DNA of 64,000 nucleotides from Medakamo hakoo (lineage: Eukaryota; Chlorophyta; Trebouxiophyceae; Coccomyxaceae): NCBI GenBank assembly GCA_026636295.1, contig CP089450.1, positions 496,001 to 560,000 of the forward strand, in the 5' to 3' direction. The translations under genes were made by a program, and so were the position numbers. Of the stretch, positions 30,685 through 38,824 are shown piece by piece; positions within the stretch are counted from its first letter, which is position 1; every line of letters starts with the position of its first letter. Below the pieces are notes generated by a model, which was given only the letters and a program-made list of their open reading frames with translations, did no database searches and was not told where the DNA came from.

Positions 30685-32820
30685 TCACTCCCACGCCGCC
30701 CCTCCACCCGCGCCCGCCGACCTTTTGACGAGCGCGGCGCGCAGGCGCCGCGCCCGCCGCGCGCCACCGCCACTGCCGCCGCGCTCGCCCTCCCCACCGT
30801 TCTCGCCCGGCCAGGCGGCGGGAATGGTGCCAGCCTCACGCCCGCCACCCGGCACGGGTCCCGCGGCCAAAGCCGCGGCGAGCAGCCCCGCCGCGCCCGC
30901 GCCCGCCCACGCGGCCCGCAACCGGCCACCGCTCCACGGCGCCCGCCCGCCCGCGGCGGCGGGGGCCAGGCTGGCCGCTTCGGCCAGGGCCAGGCCCAGC
31001 GGCCAGCCGGCGGCGGGGAGGGGGGCGGGCTGGTGAGGGCGACCGCCCCACCAGGCCCGCGCCCCGCGCCCCGCGCGCGCGCCCGCGCCCCCCCCCTCCG
31101 CCCCCGCCACCCGCACCTCCAACTCCCGGCCCGCCAGGCCGCGCAGCAGGGCCGCCACGTACGGCGCCCGGAAACAAAAGTACGGCGCGTCCGGTTCGGA
31201 GGCGACGGCCGACGGCGCGAGGGCCGACCAGGGCGTGGCGCAGTGGGCGGCGCCCGCCTCGTCCAGTGCGTCGGCCCACTCACTCGCGCTCGCAGACGCC
31301 GGCGGCGGCGGGGAGTGCGCCTCCGCCCGCGCCCCGGGCCCGCCCGCGGCGGACGAGAAGAAGAAGCGGTGGACGACGGAGAAGCCGGCGGTCGCGACGA
31401 ACGTCGTGCCACGCCGGGGCGGCGGGCGCAGCGCGGCCAGCGCGGGCGGGCGCGCGGCCGCCGGCGCGGGGGGCGCGGGCACCACGGTGCCAGGCGGCGG
31501 GTCGTCGCTGCCGTTGCGCGGCGGGGGCGTGCCCAGCGCGGCCGCAGCCACCTGGCGAGCCAAGGCCGCGCACGCCTCCCAGTCAAAGGGAGGCTGGGAG
31601 GCGGGCGGCGCAGCGCCGCCCTCGCTCCAGCCCGGGTGGGCGCACGGGTGGGCGGCGCCCCCGGCCCTCCCCCCCTTTCCCCCTTTCGCCAACGCCGCGC
31701 TCGCCGCCCACGCGTCGTCCAGGCCCGCGCCCGCGTACGACACCGTCGTCAGGACCGGTGGAGAGGCCGTGGACGACGACGGCGCGCCCGGCTCCGACTC
31801 GAAGGCGACGTCCAGGGACGAGCCGCCGAGGTCGAGCACGCCCAGTGGCGGCGGCGGGCGCGGGGGTGGGCTGCCGCCCGCCCCGCCCGCCCGCCACGGC
31901 CACGCCCAGCCCGCCCCCTGCTGCTGGGCTTGGAGCAAGCCGTGGCGCAGGGCCGCCCAGCCCAGGGACGCTTCCTGCGCGCCGGTCAGCACGGACGCCG
32001 GGCCGCCGCCGCCCGCGCCGCCGCCACCGCCCGGGGCAAAGCCGGCGGCCTCGAGGCTCGCCGCCGCGGCCGCCAGGACGCCGGCCCTCACGGCGGGTGG
32101 CGCCCGGCGCAGGCCGGCCGTGCCGCGGAGCAGGGCGACCGCGGCTCCCGGGCGGGCGCCGGGCGGCAGCGCGGCCGCGCCCGCGGCGAGGAGCGGGGCC
32201 AGGGCCGCCGCCACCGCGTCCGCGCCGCCGCCGCCGCCGCCGCCGCCGCTCCAGAACGCGTCCAGCCCGCCGGGGACTTCCACACGGTCGGGCGAGGCCG
32301 GGCCGTCCGGGCCCGGGCGGCGGCGCAGGGCGACGCCCGGCCCGGCCCGGCGGGGCAAGGGCGCGCGCACTCGGCCGGGCTTGAGCTCCCTCACGACGGG
32401 CGGGCCCGCGGCCAGCGAGACCGAATACGTGTGGACGCGCGTGCCCGACGAGCCTGCGTCCAGGACGAGGATGTAGGCGGGCAGGGGGGAGTGGAGGGCC
32501 GCGGTCAAGGCCAGGGCCAGGGCGGACTGGGGGATGTGTGTGTGGGGGTGGGGGTGTGGGGGTGGGGGTGGGGGTGTGTGTGTGGATGGGGGTGGAGTGA
32601 GGGGGCGGAGGAGGGAGTGAAGAGCCTTTTTGTGGGGGTGCGCCCCCCTTTGTCCCTCTCCGCAAAGCAAACGCACGACCAGCAAGGCGAGCGCCGCCCG
32701 GGCGCGGGACGTGGGCGAGAGCCACGGGCGCGGCGCGGCCGGTGAGGGCGGCGTGGGCGGGAGGGATGGCCCAGGGTGGTGGTCGGCCGCGGCTGGTTGT
32801 GCGGCCGTTGCGGCATCCAT
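30685..32820 (-). CDS. Apyrase (GDA1/CD39 nucleoside phosphatase)
   Basis: Hydrolyses nucleoside di- or triphosphates, usually in the Golgi lumen or outside the cell. Exons 32820-32677 and 32526-30685 (GTGCGT donor, phase 0) give 661 aa. The join creates a membrane anchor reading AALALLVSALALALTAAL. Apyrase conserved regions follow: VLDAGSSGTRVHTY, LLRGTAGLR, LTGAQEASLGWAALRHGL with the catalytic Glu, and GVLDLGGSSLDVAFE. The C-terminal half has low-complexity Gly/Ala/Pro insertions and a region with YFCFRAPYVAALL. A single N-terminal anchor suggests a type II membrane enzyme. It converges on the small gene at 30331. Confidence 0.9.
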   Translation of the reverse strand: MDAATAAQPAAADHHPGPSLPPTPPSPAAPRPWLSPTSRARAALALLVVRLLCGEGQRGAHPHKKALHSLLRPLTPPPSTHTPPPPPPHPHPHTHIPQSALALALTAALHSPLPAYILVLDAGSSGTRVHTYSVSLAAGPPVVRELKPGRVRAPLPRRAGPGVALRRRPGPDGPASPDRVEVPGGLDAFWSGGGGGGGGADAVAAALAPLLAAGAAALPPGARPGAAVALLRGTAGLRRAPPAVRAGVLAAAAASLEAAGFAPGGGGGAGGGGPASVLTGAQEASLGWAALRHGLLQAQQQGAGWAWPWRAGGAGGSPPPRPPPPLGVLDLGGSSLDVAFESEPGAPSSSTASPPVLTTVSYAGAGLDDAWAASAALAKGGKGGRAGGAAHPCAHPGWSEGGAAPPASQPPFDWEACAALARQVAAAALGTPPPRNGSDDPPPGTVVPAPPAPAAARPPALAALRPPPRRGTTFVATAGFSVVHRFFFSSAAGGPGARAEAHSPPPPASASASEWADALDEAGAAHCATPWSALAPSAVASEPDAPYFCFRAPYVAALLRGLAGRELEVRVAGAEGGGAGARAGRGARAWWGGRPHQPAPLPAAGWPLGLALAEAASLAPAAAGGRAPWSGGRLRAAWAGAGAAGLLAAALAAGPVPGGGREAGTIPAAWPGENGGEGERGGSGGGARRARRLRAALVKRSAGAGGGAAWE

Positions 32821-34019
32821 TGGGTCCGGCCGCCAGGTCACGCTCGCCCGGTAGGTAGGGTGAGTCGTGCGCTTCGCTCCACAGGGCAGAAAATGGCCGG
32901 ACGAGGGTCACGACGTGACAAGGGCCACGGACGTGCACCCTGGGAGCCAAAAAAAAACGAAAACACGCGCAACAGCCACTGCTTTTGGGCTGCGTGCGGG
33001 CCGTGGCAGGCCCGTCCACGCTCTAGGTACCGGCGCCTGAGAAAGCAGTGACACGATCTCCCTCTGTGGTGAGGGTTGGGCGAGAGACTGCCCGCAGCGC
33101 GCCCAGCGACGGCCCCGCTCTCTCTCTCTGCGCTCTTTCGCTCGCGCAGGGACGGACGGACCAATTGGAGACGGTCCGCCGCCTCCTCACACAGCCTCTC
33201 ACACCACCAATAAAAGAAGAAGAGACGCGCCACTTCAACAAGGGGCGATCTCCAAAACCTCAAGGTACGCGTGGATCGTGTGGACAGAGCATCTGCCCAC
33301 CCAGCCCCAAAGCGATTGGAGGCCGGTTTGGCGGCCGCACGGGCGTGTGCGGGCGCGGAAGGAGGAGGGACGGGCGCGGCCGCGTGCGGCGAGGCGCGTG
33401 CCGAGCCTCCTCGATTTCCGCTGGCCTCCCTCCCGCCCATTGGGCGCGTCACCCCGCCGGGTGACATGAAAGTGGCACAAGGGGTGATGCCGGCGCGGCA
33501 GACCGGGCGCACACCACCCCTGGCGCGCGCCAGGCGCCGGTGTCTGTGTGCGATAGCGCCAGTGGCTTTCGCCGCGTGCGGCGCCCCCCCGTGCCAATTC
33601 CAGCTCCCCGCAGCAACACACCCTACCGCCCGATCCGGTCCCGCTGCCGGCGCGGACGGTGGACACGATGCCGGTCCGGCGTCCCGCGCGGGCTGGAGTG
33701 GGGGTGAAGGCCCGCGCGTCCCTGGCCCGGCTCAGCCCTGTGCCGCGGGCGCGGCAAAGGCGCTGCCTGCACCGTCCGTTGCACCCAGCCGCGCCGCATG
33801 CCCGCGTCCAGGCGCCGGCAGGCGCCCACACCCTCGTCCGACCGGTCAAGGCCAGGACTTGACTCACTCTGGCCCCACACGCATCCACGATCCCACAGGT
33901 TGACGGTGTTTTAGGCCCGCACGGCCCTCAAAACGCCAGAGCCAGACAGCGCGCGCTGCCAACTTCTCTCCACCGCCGCACCACTCGTCCCACACACCTG
34001 AGGTCCGACTCCTCGCGCA
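32821..34019. promoter_or_regulatory. Long divergent spacer of apyrase and secreted acidic protein
   Basis: About 1.2 kb separates the two starts. A palindromic CCAATTGG lies at 33161-33168 and an A-rich CCAATAAAAG at 33207-33216. Open frames on both strands are Arg/Ala-rich without domains, and I do not call them. Upstream non-coding exons of either gene could lie here. Confidence 0.4.
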
Positions 34020-34526
34020 ATGGGTTTCGGCCGCTCCCTGTCCGCCGGCGCCCTGGCCGCCCTGGCGTTGGCCCCCTCGGCCACCAACGCCGTCATCTAC
34101 GGCCCGGAGACGCAGGTGCTGGCGGAACCCCTCACCCGCCGCCGCCTGTCGGCCGCGCTCCTGTCCGCCGCGCCGTCCGAGGCCGCGGCCCGGGACATGC
34201 TGCGCGCCGCGGAAGCCGCCCACGCCGGCGTCGCCGCCGCGTCCATCGACGTGGAAGCGTCCGAGACGTCCTTGCCCGCCGACCGGCGCCGGGCGCTCCT
34301 GGCGGACGCGGCCGCGGCGGTGAGCGAGGGCGGCGGCGCCGTCGCGCCCCACGCCGGCCACGACCGCCGCCTGCTCCAGTCCACGGACGCGCTGGGCGAG
34401 GATGAGGAGGAAGGCGACGAGGAGGGCGGCGAGGACGAGGAGGGCGAGGACGAGGAGGGCGGCGAGGACGAGGAGGGCGCGCGGCGGCGCCGCCGCATGG
34501 CCCGCCGCCTCCTGTCCAGCGCCTGA
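34020..34526 (+). CDS. Secreted acidic protein with repeated dibasic-LL motifs
   Basis: Not recognised as a family. The 168-residue product starts with a signal peptide (MGFGRSLSAGALAALALAPS, likely cut after TNA near residue 24). Arg pairs followed by Leu recur: TRRRLSAALL, DRRRALLADA, DRRLLQST and MARRLLSSA at the C-terminus. They resemble processing sites for a subtilisin-like protease of the secretory route. The C-terminal third is a highly acidic repeat of EDEEGGEDEEGE units directly followed by ARRRRR. It may be a processed precursor or a wall/vesicle protein; the function is unknown. Confidence 0.65.
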   Translation: MGFGRSLSAGALAALALAPSATNAVIYGPETQVLAEPLTRRRLSAALLSAAPSEAAARDMLRAAEAAHAGVAAASIDVEASETSLPADRRRALLADAAAAVSEGGGAVAPHAGHDRRLLQSTDALGEDEEEGDEEGGEDEEGEDEEGGEDEEGARRRRRMARRLLSSA

Positions 34527-34803
34527 TGAGACGAGTGGAATGAGGCGTGACTAAAAGAAAAAAGCAGAGAGTGGTTGGAGAGCGTCCTTTCCCCCCAAGC
34601 AGTGCGAAAAACCAAAACCCGCACGCTTCGGCGTTTTTTCTTCATACCCCGCCCCCTTTTTACGACGTAGATTCCCCCATGGATTGATGTCCCCCATTTC
34701 TAACGAGCTGATGTAAAAAAGAGAGACGAGCGCTTTTTTTGAGACGGAACAAACTAAGAAACACAGTCAACAGAAAAAAACTTCAACTCTCCCCAATCTC
34801 CCC

Positions 34804-37158
34804 TCACTCCCACGGCCGGGGCGGCGCCTCCGCGTCAGGCGTGGGCGACGGCGGCGGCGGCGACCGCGGCCGGCGCTGCCGAGGCGGGTCCGAGGCCGGC
34901 GCGGCGGCGGTGCCAGAGGGGCTGCCGAACCAGCGGGCGATCTGGAGCACGGGGTCCAAGCGCACGTCGCGCGCGTCGGCCGTCCCGCCCGACCCATCAT
35001 CCTCAACCCAGGCCGAGGGCGGCGTCAAGGGCGAGGAGACTTTGGTCGAGGGCTGGGAGCGAGGCGAGGGCGGCGGCGGAGGGGCGGACGGCTCGGGCGC
35101 GCCCCCGCCGCCCCCGCCCCCAAGCACCAGGCCGCCCCACCCGCGCCGCCCGCCGGGGAGGCCAGCCGCCAGCTCCGCCAGCCGGCTGTAGCTTGGCCGG
35201 GCCGGGTCGACCCCAATCAGGCTGGCCCCCCGCCCGTTGGGCCACAGGGCGTGCGTCTGCCAGGGCCCGCCCGCGGCGTGGAAGACGCGCAGGTCCAGGC
35301 CCCGCACGCGCACGCGCTGCACGACGAACGCGGGCGGGGAGAAGGCGCCCACCCAGGCTTCCGCCTCGCGCGCCGACCGCCCCAGGCCAAAGTCGGACAC
35401 CAGGTTGGCCCGGCCGGCCCCCGGCGCGGCGGGGTCGCCCCACTGCGGGTTGAAGACGAGCAGCGGGCGGGCGGGGGCCTCGGCCGCGAGCGCGCGCAGG
35501 CGGGGCACCGCCTCGGGCGTGGGCTGGAGCAGGGCGGCCAGGCGGTCGCCCACCCACTCGCACACCAGGTCGTCCCTGTCCACCCAGGCCATGGACAGGC
35601 GGCCCTTCAGGGCCGGGTGCGCCTTCACGGCCCGGAGCGTGGCCTCGGCCAGCGCGCGCGCGGCGGCAAAGCGCGCGGTCGCGCTCCCTTCCGCGCCCGG
35701 CACGCGCCCGCCCGCCGCGTCCTCCTCGTCCGGGAGCGGGAAGTCGACGCGCAGGAGCAGGCGGCCGTCTGCCTGCCAGGCGCGCAGGATGGCGTCGGCG
35801 GCGGCGGCGGCCATGGCCTCGCCCGTCAGCGGCAGCGGCGCGGCGAGCGCGGTCGGCGGCGGCGGGAAGTTTAGCCGGGCGGCCGTCGCGGGCGTGGCGC
35901 CGTTGATCTCCAGCAGCGCCGCATCGTGCGCGCGCGCCGCGTCTTCCTCATCCTCGAAGAAGCCGAGGAAGCGCACCCGCTGCGCCGCCGCGTCCCAGAC
36001 CTGGGCGCGCCAGACCGCGGGCGCGGGCGTGGCCGCCGCCGCGCCGCTGGCGGCCGCGACGGCCGCGGCCGCGGCGCCGCCGCCGCGGTCCGTGCGCAGG
36101 GACACGCCACGGAAGCGGGACGTGTTGCTGGACCGGGACGCGATGGGCGACGGCTTGGACGGCGCCAGCCCGACGGCGAGGGCCGCGGCCCGCCGCGCTT
36201 TGTGGGCCGCGCGCTCGGCCGCGGCCGCGTCCGGCTTGACTGGGCACCGCAGCCGGTTGTGCCCCCGCCCGCCGCACAGGCCGCACCGCCACACGCGGCC
36301 GGACCGGGGTTCGGACGCGGCCAGGCGGGAGGCGATGTCGACGAGGGCCGCGCGGTCGCGCTGCCTAGACGGGGTCGGCGGCGCGGCCGCGCGCGGTGGT
36401 GGGGGAGCGGTGGCCGAGGGCGCCGAGGTGGAGGGCCCGCCGCCCTCGCCGGCCGCCTCGTCTTCGTCGGACGACGAGGAGGAGGAGACTGGCTCTTCGG
36501 GCGGCACGACCACGCGCCGGCCACGCCGCCCAGAGCGCGCGGCGGCGAGGCTGTCGAGCAGTGCCGCGGGCGTTTCGGCAGAGGGCGGCGGGGCGGCCGT
36601 GCCGGGCGATGCCGCGGCGGCGGGCGGCGCGGCTGGACGGCGGGCCAGCCGTGGCGGTGGTGGAGACGTGTCGTGGTGCGGCCGGCTGGTGCCGGGCGGG
36701 ACCGCGGCGGGCGGGCGGGGCTGGCGAGTGGAGAGGGGGGGAGGTGGGATGGCCGGGGAGAGGGTGAGGTTTTGTGCCGGCCGCGAAAAAAAAAAATCGG
36801 CGGCCGGGCGGGGGCGGCAGCGGGCGGCCTGGGGTTTGTTCGCTTTCTCCGGGCGCACCGGTGGCTCAAGCGTGGGCCTGCACGGGAGGATGGGCGGTGC
36901 AGTGCCGTTCCAAGCCCGTGCGGCGGCGCGCGCGATTCGGGCGGGCGGGGCCGCGACACCGCCAAGCGGGGCCCCCCGACACCGGTCCGTCGGTGGGTCT
37001 CTTTTGGACGGCGAGTCGGTCGCGGCACGCGGGACTCGTACACGCACCTGCCGCTCAGCCGGTCGTGCGCCCGGTCGCCGCGGTGCCGCACTGGCCAGGC
37101 GCGCCGCCGGCCCGGCCGACGCAGCGGCCGCGGCGGGCAAGCGGTGCGGGCCCGCCAT
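34804..37158 (-). CDS. CCHC zinc knuckle - AP2 - DUF1995 fusion protein
   Basis: Predicted 675 aa from exons 37158-37048 and 36720-34804. The N-terminus (MAGPHRLPAAAAASAGPAAR) resembles a plastid transit peptide. A Ser/Asp/Glu-rich stretch follows. WRCGLCGGRGHNRLRC (about 179-194) is a CX2CX4HX4C zinc knuckle. An AP2 domain (about 235-312) starts SRFRGVSLR, carries an Ala-rich insert, and continues VWRAQVWDAAAQRVRFLGFF with EEDAARAHDAALLEING. The C-terminal DUF1995 (about 337-567) has LLLRVDFPLP, DRDDLVCEWVGDRLAALLQP, LVFNPQWGD, NLVSDFGLG and RPSYSRLAEL. DUF1995 is usually a stand-alone plastid domain (e.g. LPA3). The tail is disordered. The intron is 327 nt and stop-free, so retention would give 784 aa. 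Confidence 0.8.
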   Translation of the reverse strand: MAGPHRLPAAAAASAGPAARLASAAPRRPGARPAERQVRVRVPRAATDSPSKRDPPTDRCRGAPLGGVAAPPARIARAAARAWNGTAPPILPCRPTLEPPVRPEKANKPQAARCRPRPAADFFFSRPAQNLTLSPAIPPPPLSTRQPRPPAAVPPGTSRPHHDTSPPPPRLARRPAAPPAAAASPGTAAPPPSAETPAALLDSLAAARSGRRGRRVVVPPEEPVSSSSSSDEDEAAGEGGGPSTSAPSATAPPPPRAAAPPTPSRQRDRAALVDIASRLAASEPRSGRVWRCGLCGGRGHNRLRCPVKPDAAAAERAAHKARRAAALAVGLAPSKPSPIASRSSNTSRFRGVSLRTDRGGGAAAAAVAAASGAAAATPAPAVWRAQVWDAAAQRVRFLGFFEDEEDAARAHDAALLEINGATPATAARLNFPPPPTALAAPLPLTGEAMAAAAADAILRAWQADGRLLLRVDFPLPDEEDAAGGRVPGAEGSATARFAAARALAEATLRAVKAHPALKGRLSMAWVDRDDLVCEWVGDRLAALLQPTPEAVPRLRALAAEAPARPLLVFNPQWGDPAAPGAGRANLVSDFGLGRSAREAEAWVGAFSPPAFVVQRVRVRGLDLRVFHAAGGPWQTHALWPNGRGASLIGVDPARPSYSRLAELAAGLPGGRRGWGGLVLGGGGGGGAPEPSAPPPPPSPRSQPSTKVSSPLTPPSAWVEDDGSGGTADARDVRLDPVLQIARWFGSPSGTAAAPASDPPRQRRPRSPPPPSPTPDAEAPPRPWE

Positions 37159-37544
37159 TCGCGCGCTGCGGGCGAGCGAGCGCGGGGCGAGCCCCTGTCG
37201 GAGACGGACAGAGGCGTCCCTCCCCGCGGGCCGATCGGTGCTGTGACTGAGGCCTTGGCGCTCACGCGCGGAGCGTCGCGGCCGGGGTCATGGAAGGAGG
37301 TGGGCGCACACCCCGCTCGCAGAGAGAGGCTGTGAGGGTGCGCGTCGAGGCTCCTGTGTGAGACGGGGGGCGGTGTGGCGCGCCGCTCTTACATCCCGAG
37401 CACCGCGCCCCACGCCCACCCCCCTCTCTGTCCGCCCCAGCGGCTCTCTTGTCTTCCACTCTTTTCCTCCCACAAACAAAGGCTCAGCACAGGAGCGCGC
37501 CCCGCACGCACGCGACCCAGACGGCCCCCGCGCGCGCGCGCGCC
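37159..37544. other. Spacer between eS10 3' end and AP2-DUF1995 gene start
   Basis: This 386-bp stretch should hold the AP2-DUF1995 promoter and the eS10 3' UTR. It ends in an alternating CG run near 37530-37541. No coding exon was recognised. Confidence 0.4.
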
Positions 37545-38334
37545 TCACGACGGCGGCGCGCCGCCGCCACGGCCGAAGGACGGGCGGTACCCGGCGGGCG
37601 CGCCCTCCTTGCCCTCGCCGCCGCCGCCGCGGCCGAACCCGCCGCGCGGGCCGTCGCGGTAGCCGCCGCGGTCGCCGCCGCCGAAGCCGGACCCGCGCGG
37701 CGGGCGGTCGCCGCGCGGCTCGCGCTCGCCGCCGCGCTCCAGGGCGCGCGTCGACTTTTTCAGCGTGGCGGGGACAATCTCCGCCGGCAGGTTCAGCACC
37801 TCGCGCAGGTGTTCGATGCCCTCGTCCGTCAGGAACCAGTAGTAGTGGCGCCAGGCGAAGCGTTCCGTGACCAGTTCCTTGGACTTGAAGGACTGCATGA
37901 GCTTGATGACCTGGGGAATGGAGGGGGGGGGGGGGGGGGCGGCGGTGAGAAAAACATGGATGGAGAGGGAGGGGGCGGGTGCGGGCGAGGGGGGGAGAGG
38001 GATCGGTCCACCGTTCCTCCGCCTCCGCCCCCCACCCCACCCCCTCTTACCTGCAGGTTGGGCACGCCCGGGATCTCCGGGTGTTCGGCCAGGGTGAAGT
38101 CCTTCTCAGCGAACAGGACGCCCTCTGTTGTTTGTGGTGGGGTGGGCGTGGCGGGGCGGCGTGAGCACGGCGGGAGAGGGAGAGGGTGGGCCGCCGTTTT
38201 TTACGCGCGCAGCAATCAGGGGCGGGGCCACCGGCCGCACGCCACCCTTCCCCCCCTCGCCCCCACACCACCGCCCTCTTACCCTTGAACAGGTGCTTGT
38301 ACACGTCGCGGCGGTTCTTCTTGGGGATGAGCAT
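37545..38334 (-). CDS. RPS10: 40S ribosomal protein eS10
   Basis: Exons 38334-38283, 38124-38051 and 37910-37545 (both donors GTAAGA, the more standard plant type) give 163 aa. The sequence starts [20 protein letters not shown] and continues [40 protein letters not shown] and [20 protein letters not shown], the winged-helix body of eS10. The C-terminal tail is Arg/Gly-rich, as is normal for the family, and ends [13 protein letters not shown]. It acts in the small subunit head. It is divergent from the ribosome-biogenesis gene PPAN. Intron 2 goes from a G-rich 5' part to a C-rich 3' part. Confidence 0.97.
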
Positions 38335-38824
38335 GGCTGCTTGAGTTTTGTTGGTGTTCGGAGAACGAAAGAAACAACGAGTTGCTTTTGGGGGGGGGAG
38401 AACTCAAAAACGCGTCAGCTCTGGGCTAACTCTGTTGTGTTTTGGGGCGGGGAGGCCGTGGGCGAGCGTCAGAGGGATGGACCGCGGCGGTGGGAAGGGG
38501 CGGGAGAGGCGGAGAAGCGGCGGCAGCGCGGGCGGCAGCGTGTGCCCAGCGCGCCGCCGCCTCGCGCCTGGTTTGGCCCTTCCTCCCCCCTCGCGGCAAG
38601 GCCGCGCCGGGGGCCGAACCTCCGTCCAACCCCGCAGGACTCAAGCTCGGGCAGTGATTCAGGCCCTCGCATTGTCCACAGGCCCAACAACTGACCGTCT
38701 CCCGGGATTGTCGCAGGTTTTGTGAGAACAAAAGTGTGACGGGAGGGAGAGAGTCGCGGGGAGCGCCCGGCTGCGTGCCCACATTTCTTTTCCGCGCTCG
38801 CCGTCCACACGCAGCAACGATACG
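38335..38824. promoter_or_regulatory. Shared upstream region of RPS10 and PPAN genes
   Basis: 490 bp separate the two start codons. Both products serve ribosome production, so joint regulation from this spacer is plausible. I saw no TATA box or clear repeated element, only pyrimidine/purine-rich stretches. Confidence 0.45.

Noticed and set aside
33271-33903. 210-codon frame in the apyrase/secreted-protein spacer
   Set aside because: Composition is Ala/Pro/Arg-rich with no motif, no good start context and no matching splice partner.
34804-35820. DUF1995 as a separate gene downstream of the AP2 gene
   Set aside because: No stop, splice site or likely start separates the AP2 and DUF1995 parts; they share one open exon.
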